Part shown: piece by piece, positions 1-11,000 of the stretch
Layout: each line of letters starts with the position of its first letter
Numbering within the stretch: position 1 is the first letter of the stretch
Made by a program: the position numbers and the translations under genes
NCBI GenBank assembly: GCA_947452995.1
Contig: CANGEV010000005.1
Location: 89,728 to 153,727, forward strand
Direction of reading: 5' to 3'
Origin: Chitinophagales bacterium
GTDB lineage: Bacteria > Bacteroidota > Bacteroidia > Chitinophagales > CAIODY01
DNA length: 64,000 nt
The notes under the pieces: model-generated
What the model was told of the DNA's origin: nothing
What the model saw: only the letters and a program-made list of their open reading frames with translations
The model's database searches: none

Positions 1-69
1 TGAAACAAATTTAATAGAAAGCTGTTTAAAATTAAATGACTAAAAGGGAAGGTTTCCCACCTTCTGTCT

Positions 70-77
70 TAATTTTG
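70..77 (+). promoter_or_regulatory. Bacteroidota-type -7 element before thiE
   Basis: TAATTTTG matches the Bacteroidota -7 consensus TAnnTTTG exactly. It ends 4 nt before the thiE ATG, so a transcript starting at the usual distance would begin at or next to the start codon. No TTG is seen at the expected -33 distance, so the call rests on one element. Confidence 0.5.
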
Positions 78-81
78 TCTA

Positions 82-726
82 ATGAATAGTTCTAAAATCG
101 CAAAACTTCAATTTATTACGCCTCCACAGCTTAATGTGGCTGATTTGTATACTTTGTCGAAACAACTTTTAGATTATGGTTTGAAGTGGATTCAACTGAG
201 AAGAAAGTTTGAAAATAATAGCATTGAAGATTACAACAAACGTTCATTAATTCAGGAAGCAAAAGCATTAAAAGTGCTTTGCGAACAATATGACGCCCAA
301 TTAATCATTAACGATTATGTATGGCTGTGTCAAGAAATTGAGGCTAACGGAATACACCTAGGCAGAAATGATTTATCCATCAAAAGTGCACGTCAAATTT
401 TAGGTCAAACATGTATTATAGGAACTTCTTCAAACAGTCTATGTGAATTGAATGAAGCATATGATTGGGGGGCAAATTATTCCGGTTTAGGACCGATTTA
501 TGCAACATCCACTAAAAAAGACCATAATCCCGTATTAGGGTGGGAAAAATCAGCAGAAATAATAACAAACTTTAAACAAGATTTACCTGTTGTATTAATA
601 GGAGGAATTAGCGAAAGTGACCTACCTTTACACTCTATATTTGAAAAGTGTGGGATTGCTCTTTCTTCAGCATTATCAGACGCTAAAACCTTTTCAAAAT
701 ACAAGAAATACTTAAACAGTTTTTAA
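82..726 (+). CDS. thiE: Thiamine-phosphate synthase ThiE
   Basis: Joins the HMP pyrimidine diphosphate and the thiazole phosphate to make thiamine phosphate in the cytoplasm. The 214-residue length is normal for a stand-alone ThiE TIM barrel. Family motifs appear in order: QLRRK (residues 38-42), NDY (77-79), GIHLGRND (90-97), a phosphate-binding GTSSN (114-118), the [13 protein letters not shown] signature (133-145) and IGGI (173-176). The start is the first Met, directly behind a TAnnTTTG element. thiG follows after 1 nt, so the two are surely cotranscribed. Other thiazole and pyrimidine genes (thiS, thiC, thiH, thiD) are not in the window and may lie just upstream. Confidence 0.95.
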   Translation: MNSSKIAKLQFITPPQLNVADLYTLSKQLLDYGLKWIQLRRKFENNSIEDYNKRSLIQEAKALKVLCEQYDAQLIINDYVWLCQEIEANGIHLGRNDLSIKSARQILGQTCIIGTSSNSLCELNEAYDWGANYSGLGPIYATSTKKDHNPVLGWEKSAEIITNFKQDLPVVLIGGISESDLPLHSIFEKCGIALSSALSDAKTFSKYKKYLNSF

Positions 727-727
727 A

Positions 728-1495
728 ATGGATTTATTAAAAATCGGGGATAAAGAATTCAGTTCTCGCATTTTCCTTGGCACCGGAAAATTCAGTAATA
801 ACGAAATAATGAGTGAAGCAATTGTAGCTTCAGGAAGTGAATTAGTGACCGTTGCGCTAAAACGCGTCGATTTAAAGGAATCCAAGGATGGCCTTATTGA
901 AACGATACAATCAAAATCTTGTAATTTATTACCAAATACATCTGGCGTAAGAAATGCAAAAGAAGCCATTTTAGCAGCTGAATTAGCTAGAGAAGCCTTA
1001 CAAACAAACTGGTTAAAATTAGAGATTCATCCCGACCCTAGATACCTATTACCAGATCCTGTTGAAACCTTGAAGGCATGTGAAGAATTGGCAAAAAAAG
1101 GATTTATTATTTTGCCTTATATCCCTGCAGATCCAGTTCTTTGCAAACATTTGGAAAATGCAGGAGCTGCCGCAGTTATGCCATTAGGAGCACCGATTGG
1201 CTCCAATCAAGGTTTGCAAACTTTAGGAATGCTTGAGATAATTATAGAGCAATCAAAATTACCTGTAATCATTGATGCAGGCTTAGGCGCTCCTTCGCAT
1301 GCAGCCCATGCCATGGAAATTGGAGCAGATGCGGTTCTTGTAAACACAGCGATTGCCGTTGCCGGAGATCCTAAACAAATGGCAAATGCATTTAAACTAG
1401 CAGTAGAGGCAGGACGAATAGCCTACAATGCCAAACTTGGCAATAAAAATAAAGGTGCAATAGCTAGCAGTCCATTAACATCGTTCTTAGATTAA
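728..1495 (+). CDS. thiG: Thiazole synthase ThiG
   Basis: Makes the thiazole phosphate moiety of thiamine from deoxyxylulose 5-phosphate, dehydroglycine or an equivalent, and sulfur carried by ThiS thiocarboxylate. The 255 residues form a complete ThiG: GTGKF near residue 18, the Schiff-base lysine in NWLKLEI (K97), the [10 protein letters not shown] stretch after it, [12 protein letters not shown], and the C-terminal phosphate loop [12 protein letters not shown] followed by [12 protein letters not shown]. It begins 1 nt after thiE and ends 5 nt before a TonB-dependent receptor gene. Its sulfur carrier ThiS is not encoded nearby on the visible side. Confidence 0.96.
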   Translation: MDLLKIGDKEFSSRIFLGTGKFSNNEIMSEAIVASGSELVTVALKRVDLKESKDGLIETIQSKSCNLLPNTSGVRNAKEAILAAELAREALQTNWLKLEIHPDPRYLLPDPVETLKACEELAKKGFIILPYIPADPVLCKHLENAGAAAVMPLGAPIGSNQGLQTLGMLEIIIEQSKLPVIIDAGLGAPSHAAHAMEIGADAVLVNTAIAVAGDPKQMANAFKLAVEAGRIAYNAKLGNKNKGAIASSPLTSFLD

Positions 1496-1500
1496 TATTT

Positions 1501-3894
1501 ATGAAATTCAGAATACGTTTAATTGCTTTTATCTTTTTGGTCACGCTGTTCACAACAGCTTTAGCCCAAGAGAAATTTACCATAAGTGGATATGTGAAGG
1601 ACTCTCTTAATGGTGAAAACTTTATAAGTGCATCCATCATTATTAAAGAGCTACCCAATACAGGTACCTATACGAATAACTATGGTTTTTACTCCATAAG
1701 TATACCTAAGGGAACCTATCATATTAGCGCTTCTTATATAGGCTTTGAAACAAAATCAGTTGAAATCAATCTAAACAAAAACAATACAATCAATTTTGAA
1801 CTTAGTAAAAAGTCGATTGGTACCAAAAAGGATGTAATTATTACTGCGCAAAGAAAAGACGCGCAGGTGACAAGTACGCAAATGGGTAAAATTGAATTGA
1901 GTACTGAACAACTTAAAACTTTACCCGCAATTTTTGGCGAAGTCGATGTTATGAAAAGTATTCAACTTTTACCGGGCGTTCAAGCAGCTGGAGAAGGACA
2001 AACAGGCTTTTATGTACGTGGTGGTGGCCCTGATCAAAACTTGATATTGTTGGATGATGCGCCAGTGTATAATACAGGGCATTTATTTGGCTTTTTTAGT
2101 GTATTCAATTCAGACGCAATAAAAAGTACAACCTTAATTAAAGGCGGTATGCCTGCTAATTACGGAGGACGCTTATCTTCCGTAGTTGATTTAAGTATGA
2201 AAGAAGGTAATAACAAATCATTTCATGGGACGGGGGGAATTGGTTTAATTGCCTCAAGGTTAACTTTAGAAGGTCCACTGAAAAAAAATAGAGGTTCGTT
2301 TATGATTGCCGGAAGACGAACATATATCGATTATCTTGCCAAACCATTTACAGATAATTTAGAACGATTCAAATCTGCACGAGGTTCTGGATACTACTTC
2401 TACGACCTTAACATAAAAATGAACTATCGATTAAGTGATCGAGATCGTGTTTATTTAAGTGGTTATTTTGGCAGAGACGTATTCAACTTTTCTTCTCCTT
2501 CTGGAAGCTTTAAGATTAATATGCCTTGGGGAAATCAAACTGCTTCCTTTAGATGGAATCATCTATTCACCGATAAGTTATTCGCTAATACTTCTATTAT
2601 TTACAATGCGTATCAATTCAACGTGAATATTACACAAAGTCAGTTAAAAATTGGATTGCTAAGCAGCATTCGTGATTGGAACGCTAAATCAGATTTTGAT
2701 TGCTATCTAAACACTAAACATAAAATCAAGTTCGGTGTAAATTATACCTACCATTTCTTCAATCCATCTTCTATAACTGCAAGTATCGGTACTTTAACAT
2801 TAAAGCCGGATTCAAGCTATATGAAGTTCAGTCATGAAGCAGCTTTATATGCAATGGATGACTGGAGCATTACTTCAAAATTACAATTGAACTACGGCTT
2901 GCGGTATGTATGGTATGGTCAAACAGGTCCATATAACCAAATAGACTACGATGCGGCTGGAAACCCTACTGATACAATCGTGTATCAGAAAGGTAAAATG
3001 GTAAAACAATACGGAGGAAAAGGAGGCCTAGAACCACGTTTAACCATGCGTTATACACTGACAAATACTTCGTCCATAAAAGCGAGCTATAGTCACAACA
3101 ACCAATTTATTCACCTAGTGACTAATAACGGAACTACCCTACCCACCGATATTTGGGTACCAAGTACATACAGAGTTAAGCCTCAAATTTCTGATCAGTA
3201 TGCCGTCGGCTATTTTAAGAACTTCATGAATAATATGTTCGAATCTTCTGTAGAAGTGTATTACAAGAAGATGAAGAATCAAATAGAATACCGCGAATAT
3301 TATGTACCAAATCAAATTAGTGATGTTGAAAAAGAATTTGTGTTTGGAACAGGTGAATCGTATGGTTTAGAGCTTTTCCTTAATAAACAATATGGTAATC
3401 TTACAGGCTGGATTGGATATACATTAGCGCGCACTCAGCGTATGTTCCCCCAAATCAATGGAGGGAAAGTTTATCCAGCGAAGTACGATAGAAGACATGA
3501 TTTCAATTTAGTACTCTCATATAAACTAAATGAAAAATGGACCTTTGGAGGAACTTGGATATATGCAACTGGTAATAGAGTTACTGTACCAACCAGTGTG
3601 TACGCAATTTCAAATTTGTTAGTACAACAATATGGTTCACAAAATGGATTCATGTTGCCTGCCTATCATCGTGCAGACCTTTCGGCAACATTGACTCCCA
3701 AGAAAAAGTCGAACAAAAAGCTGGTAGGTACATGGACGTTCAGCGTATACAATTTATACAGCAGATTTAATCCTTATATCATTTATTTAGATTCTCAAGG
3801 ATCTACTGCTTCTGGTACAGCTTCAATTAAAGCAAAGCAGATCGCTTTGTTCCCATACCCTTTACCATCCGTAACGTGGAATTTCACTTTTTAA
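1501..3894 (+). CDS. TonB-dependent outer-membrane receptor
   Basis: A 797-residue outer-membrane receptor with a signal peptide (about 1-22, ending ALAQ), a carboxypeptidase-regulatory-like beta-sandwich (about 25-105), a plug domain (about 120-240, containing GFYVRGGGPDQN and a LLDDAPVYN segment) and a beta-barrel ending in aromatic WNFTF. This architecture is usual for Bacteroidota importers. The substrate cannot be read from the sequence. The gene starts 5 nt after thiG and ends 1 nt before rarA. The coupling to thiE-thiG suggests uptake of thiamine or a precursor, but that is inference. No SusD-like partner follows, so a polysaccharide-utilisation role is unlikely. Confidence 0.9.
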   Translation: MKFRIRLIAFIFLVTLFTTALAQEKFTISGYVKDSLNGENFISASIIIKELPNTGTYTNNYGFYSISIPKGTYHISASYIGFETKSVEINLNKNNTINFELSKKSIGTKKDVIITAQRKDAQVTSTQMGKIELSTEQLKTLPAIFGEVDVMKSIQLLPGVQAAGEGQTGFYVRGGGPDQNLILLDDAPVYNTGHLFGFFSVFNSDAIKSTTLIKGGMPANYGGRLSSVVDLSMKEGNNKSFHGTGGIGLIASRLTLEGPLKKNRGSFMIAGRRTYIDYLAKPFTDNLERFKSARGSGYYFYDLNIKMNYRLSDRDRVYLSGYFGRDVFNFSSPSGSFKINMPWGNQTASFRWNHLFTDKLFANTSIIYNAYQFNVNITQSQLKIGLLSSIRDWNAKSDFDCYLNTKHKIKFGVNYTYHFFNPSSITASIGTLTLKPDSSYMKFSHEAALYAMDDWSITSKLQLNYGLRYVWYGQTGPYNQIDYDAAGNPTDTIVYQKGKMVKQYGGKGGLEPRLTMRYTLTNTSSIKASYSHNNQFIHLVTNNGTTLPTDIWVPSTYRVKPQISDQYAVGYFKNFMNNMFESSVEVYYKKMKNQIEYREYYVPNQISDVEKEFVFGTGESYGLELFLNKQYGNLTGWIGYTLARTQRMFPQINGGKVYPAKYDRRHDFNLVLSYKLNEKWTFGGTWIYATGNRVTVPTSVYAISNLLVQQYGSQNGFMLPAYHRADLSATLTPKKKSNKKLVGTWTFSVYNLYSRFNPYIIYLDSQGSTASGTASIKAKQIALFPYPLPSVTWNFTF

Positions 3895-3895
3895 G

Positions 3896-5173
3896 ATGTT
3901 AAGCAATGCCCCATCCATTCCCTTAGCCGAAAGAATGCGACCGCATTCTTTAACAGATTATGTAGGTCAGACACATTTGCTCGGTGAAGGCAAACCTTTA
4001 AAACGTCTGTTAGATAACGGACAAATGAGTTCGATGATTTTTTGGGGTCCTCCTGGTGTTGGCAAAACAACATTAGCGCTACTAATAGCAAACAGACTGT
4101 CACTCCCCTTTTATACATTAAGTGCTATTTCAAGCGGCGTCAAAGATGTTAGGGAAATCATCGCTAAGACAGAAGAAAATGGGAAGGCACTTTTATTCAT
4201 AGATGAAATTCATCGTTTCAATAAAAGTCAACAAGATGCTTTACTAGGTGCTGTTGAAAAAGGCAATATATTATTGATTGGCGCCACAACAGAAAACCCT
4301 TCATTTGAAGTAATTCGAGCATTATTAAGTCGCTGTCAAGTATACACATTACAAGCACTATCCGAAGAGGAATTACTTGGAATTATTATACATGCAATTA
4401 AAGAGGATTCTTTTTTTCGACAATTAAAAATTGAACTATTAGAAACGAATGCTCTATTAAACGCATCTGGAGGAGACGCAAGAAAATTGTTGAACATTCT
4501 AGAGATGGCTATTTCGCAATGCGATTTTGCAAAAGAAATTATAATAGACAATTCACTCATACAAAATGTAGTGCAGCAAAAATCCGCAGCTTATGATAAG
4601 AATGGAGAAATGCACTATGATTTAATATCTGCGTTTATAAAAAGTATACGCGGCTCCGATCCAAATGCTGCATTATACTACATGGCACGAATGATTGAAG
4701 GTGGTGAAGACCCTTTATTTATAGCAAGAAGACTGGTGATATTAGCTGCCGAAGACATTGGCCTAGCGAACCCCAATGCGCTACTGTTAGCCAATGCGAG
4801 CTTTCAATCTGCGCATCAAATTGGTTGGCCTGAAAGTAGAATTATTTTGAGCGAATGTGTAATTTATCTTGCAACAAGTGCCAAAAGCAATAGTGCGTAT
4901 TTGGCCATTGATAAGGCTCTTGCCGAAGTTCGAAATAGCGGAAATATTCCTGTACCAATTGCATTAAGAAACGCACCAACTTCACTTATGAAAAACATGG
5001 GCTACGGAACGAATTATCAATATGCACATGACCATCCAGGAAATTTTACAGAAATAGAATTATTGCCTGAATCCTTAAAAGGAAGACGATTCTATCAACC
5101 AGCTGAAAACGCGCGCGAAAAAGAAACACGTGAACAATTGCGTAAATGGTGGAAAACGAAATATGGTTATTAA
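3896..5173 (+). CDS. rarA: Replication-associated recombination protein A (RarA/MgsA AAA ATPase)
   Basis: AAA+ ATPase of the clamp-loader superfamily that acts at stalled or gapped replication forks. In the 425 residues are Walker [10 protein letters not shown] (51-59), Walker B FIDEIHR with D103 and E104, sensor 1 in ATTENPSF, and the [12 protein letters not shown] sensor 2 region. The C-terminal tetramerisation part includes the typical [14 protein letters not shown] and [13 protein letters not shown] segments. The family usually begins close to PLAERxRP, which here is at residue 9, so the first ATG fits. It starts 1 nt after the receptor stop, and its own stop overlaps the mutS stop on the other strand. 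Confidence 0.95.
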   Translation: MLSNAPSIPLAERMRPHSLTDYVGQTHLLGEGKPLKRLLDNGQMSSMIFWGPPGVGKTTLALLIANRLSLPFYTLSAISSGVKDVREIIAKTEENGKALLFIDEIHRFNKSQQDALLGAVEKGNILLIGATTENPSFEVIRALLSRCQVYTLQALSEEELLGIIIHAIKEDSFFRQLKIELLETNALLNASGGDARKLLNILEMAISQCDFAKEIIIDNSLIQNVVQQKSAAYDKNGEMHYDLISAFIKSIRGSDPNAALYYMARMIEGGEDPLFIARRLVILAAEDIGLANPNALLLANASFQSAHQIGWPESRIILSECVIYLATSAKSNSAYLAIDKALAEVRNSGNIPVPIALRNAPTSLMKNMGYGTNYQYAHDHPGNFTEIELLPESLKGRRFYQPAENAREKETREQLRKWWKTKYGY

Positions 5174-7791
5174 TTTTCCTTAAGTATCTTTTTCATTTCA
5201 GCTAACTTCATCAAGGCTTCAACAGGAGTTAAAGTATTAATATCAATATTCGTAATTGCCTCTTCTAAAGCTTTATTCTTTTGTACGCTTGAATCAAAAA
5301 TGCTCAATTGCATCTGCGGTGGGAGCTGTTGCAAATTTTGACGAGTTTGTTCGTTGATACTTTTAGCCTCCAATTGATGCATTATTTCATTCGCTCTATT
5401 AATCAATCCTGTTGGCATTCCTGCCATTTTTGCAACTTGAATACCAAAGCTATGCTGCGAACCTCCTTCTTTTAATTTTCTTAGGAAAATAATTTTGTTT
5501 TCGGCTTCACGTACACTAACATTAAAATTTTTAATTCTAAGGTAAGAATCTGCTAGCTCCGTTAATTCATGATAATGCGTCGCAAACAGTGTTTTAGCCT
5601 TTGCATTGCCGTGATTATGTAAATACTCAACGATACTCCATGCAATACTAATTCCATCATAGGTTGAAGTCCCTCTACCAATTTCATCCAATAATATTAA
5701 ACTATCATTCGATAAATTATTCAAGATACTGGCAGTCTCATTCATCTCTACCATGAACGTCGACTCACCACTACTAATATTATCTGACGCCCCAACCCGT
5801 GTAAATATTTTATCTACAATAGATATGCTTGCAGCACTTGCTGGTACAAACGAACCTATTTGTGCTAACAAAACAATTAAAGCTGTTTGTCTTAATAAAG
5901 CTGATTTACCAGCCATATTCGGACCTGTAATAATAATTATTTGTTGTTTCTCTTGATCCAAATAAACATCATTCGGGACATAACTTTCTCCAATTGGCAA
6001 CTGTTTTTCAATGACAGGATGTCTACCTTCCTTAATATCTAATTTACCGTCATTCGTAAGTATAGGCTGACTATAATTATTTTCTTTGGCAACCTTGGAG
6101 AAACACAGTAAACAATCCAATTGGGCCAATAAATGTGCGTTACGTTGAATGGTGGCAACATATTCACCCATCTTAAGCACTAAATCATTATACAATCGAG
6201 TTTCGATGGCTAAAATCTTTTCTTCGGCACCTAAAATTTTCTCTTCAAAATGCTTCAACTCATCGGTAATATAACGCTCTGCATTGGTTAGCGTTTGTTT
6301 ACGAACCCATTCAGCAGGTACTTTTGATTTGTGAACATTGGTAACTTCTAAATAATAACCAAACACATTATTAAATCCAACTTTCAAAGAACTAATGCCT
6401 GTTTCTTCACTAGCTTTAGTTTGCATCTGCAATAAGTAATCTTTGGAGGAAGTGGAAATCGCACGTAAATCATCTAGTTCGGCATTTACACCATTCTTAA
6501 TAACATTACACTTATTTAAAAGCATCGGAGCATCTTCCATCATGGTAAGTTCCAATATTTCTATTAATGTAGCGCAAGGGTCTAATTTATCTGTGATTAG
6601 TTGAACTGCTTTTTGATTAACGGGTTTACAAGCTTCTTTTACTTGTTGGACAGCCATTAATGCTCGCTTTAAATGGACCACCTCACGAGGATTGATTCGT
6701 CCTAATGGAACCTTAGAAATTAGACGTTCTAAATCTCCGACTTGCTTTAATTGTTGGAGAATGTCCTCCGTTTGTTCTTCATGATTTATAAAATGCGCAA
6801 CAACTTCTTGGCGTTGATTAATGGAATCAATATCCTTCAGAGGAAGCATTAGCCAACGTCTCAATAAACGTGCACCCATTGGTGATACTGTTTTATCGAT
6901 GATATCAATTAACGTAACACCATCCCGGTGAGGGGTGTCTATTAATTCAAGATTACGAGCTGTAAACTTATCAAGCCACACATATTTATCTTCAGCAATT
7001 CGACTTACGGTAGCAATATGTTTAATATCATTATGCTCTGTTTCTTTAAGATAATGTAAGACAGCTCCGGCAGCTATAATTCCTTGCGTCAATTCTTCAA
7101 CACCAAATCCTTTCAAAGATTGAGTTTGAAAATGTCGTAGCATTAAGTCACGCGTATAATCCAATTGGCAGGTCCAATCTTCTAATAAAAAGGTATAATG
7201 ACCGCCATTTAATTTTTGTTGTCCGAAATCCTTAAAAGCTTTGGAATATATCACCTCTGCTGGTCTAAAACTTTGCAGTAATTTTTCGATGTGCGACAAA
7301 TTACCTTGCGCCAACAGAAATTCTCCGGTACTGATGTCTAGAAAAGAAATACCAATTTCATAATGATTAGCTTTTTCAGGTGAAAAACCTGTTGGAAAAG
7401 CAATCGCACAAAGGAAATTATTTCGTTGCTGATTTAATATTTTATCATTGTAGGTGACACCGGGCGTAACCAATTCAGTAACTCCGCGCTTGACAATCGT
7501 TTTGGTTAATTTAGGATCTTCTAATTGATCACAAATTGCAACACGATAGCCGGCTTTTACCAATTTAGGCAAATAAGCATCAAGAGAATGGTGCGGAAAT
7601 CCCGCCAATTCGATATGAGACGCAGAGCCATTTGCTCTTTTCGTTAAAACAATTCCAAGTACTTTGGAGGCTATAACAGCATCCTGACTAAAGGTTTCAT
7701 AAAAATCTCCTACTCTAAAAAGTAAAACAGCATCAGGATATTTAGCCTTTATGCTGTTATATTGTTTCATCAACGGGGTCTCCTTACTCAT
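5170..7791 (-). CDS. mutS: DNA mismatch repair protein MutS
   Basis: Mismatch-recognition ATPase. An upstream in-frame Met at 7848 exists, but I chose the Met at 7791: the protein then starts a few residues before the conserved KQYNSIKAKYPD block, and a TAnnTTTG promoter element lies between the two candidate starts. This gives 873 residues. The mismatch-wedge motif GDFYET is at about 28-33 (F30, E32). The lever and clamp domains follow, then Walker A GPNMAGKSA (about 620), the SSGESTFMVEM signature, the Walker B LLDEIGRGTS and FATHYHEL. It is a MutS1 type, not MutS2, since the wedge motif is present and no Smr domain is seen. Its stop codon overlaps that of rarA by 3 bases within TTAA. Confidence 0.97.
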   Translation of the reverse strand: MSKETPLMKQYNSIKAKYPDAVLLFRVGDFYETFSQDAVIASKVLGIVLTKRANGSASHIELAGFPHHSLDAYLPKLVKAGYRVAICDQLEDPKLTKTIVKRGVTELVTPGVTYNDKILNQQRNNFLCAIAFPTGFSPEKANHYEIGISFLDISTGEFLLAQGNLSHIEKLLQSFRPAEVIYSKAFKDFGQQKLNGGHYTFLLEDWTCQLDYTRDLMLRHFQTQSLKGFGVEELTQGIIAAGAVLHYLKETEHNDIKHIATVSRIAEDKYVWLDKFTARNLELIDTPHRDGVTLIDIIDKTVSPMGARLLRRWLMLPLKDIDSINQRQEVVAHFINHEEQTEDILQQLKQVGDLERLISKVPLGRINPREVVHLKRALMAVQQVKEACKPVNQKAVQLITDKLDPCATLIEILELTMMEDAPMLLNKCNVIKNGVNAELDDLRAISTSSKDYLLQMQTKASEETGISSLKVGFNNVFGYYLEVTNVHKSKVPAEWVRKQTLTNAERYITDELKHFEEKILGAEEKILAIETRLYNDLVLKMGEYVATIQRNAHLLAQLDCLLCFSKVAKENNYSQPILTNDGKLDIKEGRHPVIEKQLPIGESYVPNDVYLDQEKQQIIIITGPNMAGKSALLRQTALIVLLAQIGSFVPASAASISIVDKIFTRVGASDNISSGESTFMVEMNETASILNNLSNDSLILLDEIGRGTSTYDGISIAWSIVEYLHNHGNAKAKTLFATHYHELTELADSYLRIKNFNVSVREAENKIIFLRKLKEGGSQHSFGIQVAKMAGMPTGLINRANEIMHQLEAKSINEQTRQNLQQLPPQMQLSIFDSSVQKNKALEEAITNIDINTLTPVEALMKLAEMKKILKEN

Positions 7792-7797
7792 AACAAA

Positions 7798-7805
7798 CAA
7801 AATTA
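7798..7805 (-). promoter_or_regulatory. -7 element of the mutS promoter
   Basis: On the minus strand this reads TAATTTTG, an exact TAnnTTTG match, ending 6 nt before the chosen mutS ATG at 7791. It lies downstream of the alternative in-frame Met at 7848, which argues against that longer start. No clear -33 TTTG was found at 17-23 nt. Confidence 0.5.
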
Positions 7806-8014
7806 AGGATTGATTTCGGGATTTAAGTATAAAATTCCAAACCATCAAAAAAAATGTTGAAAACTCTTATAAGCTTGTAATTCAATTAATTAACAAAGTT
7901 AGATTAAAGTCAAAACTCAAACCAATCAACTCGTTACGAAGCATTCTTACTATTAACTGATAATGAACTATTTAGCATTAAAATGAAATTTCTTAAATAA
8001 AATTGGATATACTA

Positions 8015-8046
8015 TTGTGAATTCCAATTCTTTTTCGTTACTTTTG
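8015..8046 (+). promoter_or_regulatory. Promoter of rpoC
   Basis: TTG (8015-8017), a 21-nt spacer, then TACTTTTG (8039-8046), matching the Bacteroidota TTG/TAnnTTTG promoter with acceptable spacing. Transcription would begin about 8050-8054, giving a leader of only about 12-16 nt before the rpoC ATG. This is direct evidence that rpoC is transcribed from its own start here. The rest of the 274-base gap between mutS and rpoC is AT-rich and holds no recognisable gene or rpoB remnant. Confidence 0.65.
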
Positions 8047-8065
8047 CCGACTATTTTTACCAACC

Positions 8066-11000
8066 ATGGCTATAAAGAAAGATCCTAAAATCAAAAGCAA
8101 TTTCACGCGTATTTCCATTGGTTTGGCTTCCCCAGACTCCATTTTGGAGAAATCTCATGGCGAGATTTTGAAGCCCGAAACAATCAACTATCGTACTTAT
8201 AAACCTGAACGTGACGGGTTATTCTGCGAACGTATTTTCGGACCTGTAAAGGATTACGAATGTTTCTGCGGAAAGTATAAGCGTATACGTTATCGCGGTA
8301 TTGTTTGCGATCGTTGCGGCGTTGAAGTAACAGAAAAGAAAGTTCGTCGTGAACGTATGGGACACATCAAATTGGTGGTTCCTGTGGTTCATATCTGGTA
8401 TTTCAAATCATTGCCTAACAAAATTGGCTACCTATTAGGTATGTCATCTAAGAAGTTAGAAATGATTGTCTACTACGAACGTTTCGTAGTTATTAATCCA
8501 GGTCTGTTCCTAAACAACCCTGATGCACCTAAGCGTGAAGCTGAGGCTGGCACTAAAGAAAAAGTAGGTATCAACAAGTACGAATTGTTGACCGAAGAAG
8601 AATATATCGAATGTTTGGAAAAACTACCAAAGGACAATCAGTTCTTGGATGATAAAGATCCAAATAAATTCGTAGCTAAAATGGGTGCTGAAGCAGTTCA
8701 ACACTTATTAGCTGACTTAGAATTAGACAAATTAGCAGCTGAATTGCGTAATCAAGCAGCTACTGAAACGTCTCAACAACGTAAAGCAGAAGCACTAAAA
8801 CGTCTAGGCGTTGTAGAAAGCTTCCGTGAGGCAAACACAAAATTTGAAAACCGCCCTGAATGGATGTGTGTTCAATATTTGCCAGTTGTTCCACCAGAAT
8901 TACGTCCTCTTGTACCTTTAGATGGTGGTCGTTTCGCGTCATCCGATTTGAACGATCTATACCGTCGTGTAATCATTCGTAATAATCGTTTGAAGCGTTT
9001 GATTGAAATCAAGGCTCCTGATGTAATCTTGCGTAATGAAAAACGTATGTTACAAGAGTCTGTTGACTCTTTATTCGACAATAGCCGTAAATCTAACGCT
9101 GTAAAAGCAGAAGGTGGTCGTGCATTGAAATCATTATCCGATGTTTTGAAAGGTAAACAAGGTCGTTTCCGTCAAAACTTGTTAGGTAAGCGTGTTGACT
9201 ACTCTGGTCGTTCTGTAATTGTCGTTGGTCCTGAATTAAAACTACATGAGTGTGGTTTACCTAAGGATATGGCAGCAGAATTGTTCAAGCCATTTATTAT
9301 TCGTAAATTGCTAGAACGTGGTGTAGTTAAAACTGTTAAGTCTGCAAAGAAATTAGTAGACCGTAAAGAGGCAATCGTTTGGGATATCCTAGAAAATATT
9401 TTGAAGGGCCATCCAGTAATGCTAAACCGTGCCCCAACATTGCACCGTTTATCCATTCAAGCTTTCCAACCGCGTTTGGTAGAAGGTAAAGCGATTCGCC
9501 TTCACCCTCTTGTTACTACAGCCTTCAACGCCGATTTTGACGGTGACCAGATGGCGGTTCACGTGCCTTTAAGTCACGCCGCAATTTTGGAAGCCCAATT
9601 ATTGATGTTGGCTGCACATAATATCTTGAACCCGCAAAACGGTTCTCCAATTACACTTCCTTCACAGGACATGGTCTTGGGCTTGTATTATATTACTAAG
9701 TCTAAGAAAACAACTGATACAGAAATTATCAAAGGTGAAGGCAAAGCTTTCTACTCTGCTGAAGAAGTTATCATTGCATACAATGAAGGTGCTGTTAACC
9801 TACACGCCAATATTCGTGTTAAAGCGAATGTGCGTGAGAACGGAGAATTAGTAAATAAATTGATTGAAACTACTGTAGGTCGTGTACTATTCAACCAACA
9901 CGTACCTGAGGAAGTAGGATTTATCAATGCCTTATTAACGAAGAAATCACTTCGTGAAATCATCGGTGGTATCATCAAACAAACTGATATCCCTCGTACT
10001 GCGAAGTTCTTGGATGAAATCAAAGATCTTGGTTTCCGTATGGCCTTCCGTGGCGGTTTGTCGTTTAACCTTGATGACGTACGTATCCCTGAAATTAAAG
10101 AGAAATTATTGACGGATGCACAAACAGAAGTTGATGATATCTGGAATAACTATAACATGGGTCTAATCACCAACAACGAGCGTTACAACGCAGTTATTGA
10201 CGTTTGGAACTCTGTGAATAACCGCTTGACAGAAACCTTAATCAAGGAATTGTCTAGCGATAAGCAAGGATTCAATTCTGTTTACATGATGTTGGATTCC
10301 GGAGCCCGTGGTAGTAAAGAACAGATCAAACAGTTAGGTGGTATTCGTGGATTGATGCAAAAACCTCGTAAATCAGGCTCTACGGGAGCAGAGATCATCG
10401 AGAATCCAATCTTGGCAAACTTGAAAGAAGGTTTGAGCGTATTGGAATACTTCATCTCAACCCACGGTGCGCGTAAAGGTTTGGCGGATACAGCCTTGAA
10501 AACAGCCGATGCGGGTTATTTGACTCGTCGTTTGGTGGACGTTGCTCAAGACGTTGTTATTAACGAAGTTGACTGTGGTACCTTACGTGGTATTTACACA
10601 ACTGCTTTGAAAGAAAATGAAGATGTTATCGAACCATTATACGATCGTATCATTGGTAGAACTTCTCTTCAAGATGTATACCATCCTGATACAAACGAAA
10701 TCATCGTTCATGCAGGAACTGAAATAAACGATACATACGGTAAAGCAATCGAAGCTGCCGGTGTTGAAGGTGTAGAAATTCGCTCTGTATTAACTTGCGA
10801 AAGCAAACAAGGTGTATGTGCTAAATGTTATGGTGTAAACTTAGCAACAGGACGTACAGCAGAAAAAGGTGATTCTGTAGGTATCATCGCAGCACAGTCA
10901 ATTGGTGAACCAGGAACGCAGTTAACACTTCGTACCTTCCACCAAGGTGGTGCGGCGGGTAACATCGCAACTGAATCGCAATTGACCGCTAAATTCGAAG

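Noticed and set aside
1..81. Possible TPP riboswitch or hairpin upstream of thiE
   Set aside because: Two overlapping short stems can form (GGGAA/TTCCC at 46-58 and GAAGG/CCTTC at 48-64), but the conserved CUGAGA and other TPP-element motifs are absent and the stems lie upstream of the likely transcription start.
7792..7848. Longer MutS reading frame starting at 7848
   Set aside because: The extra 19 residues are unlike MutS, and a TAnnTTTG promoter element lies inside them, so the ATG at 7791 is preferred.
7849..8014. Gap between mutS and rpoC considered for an rpoB remnant or small RNA
   Set aside because: No reading frame resembling the RpoB C-terminus and no stable hairpin with a T run could be seen; only the rpoC promoter stands out.
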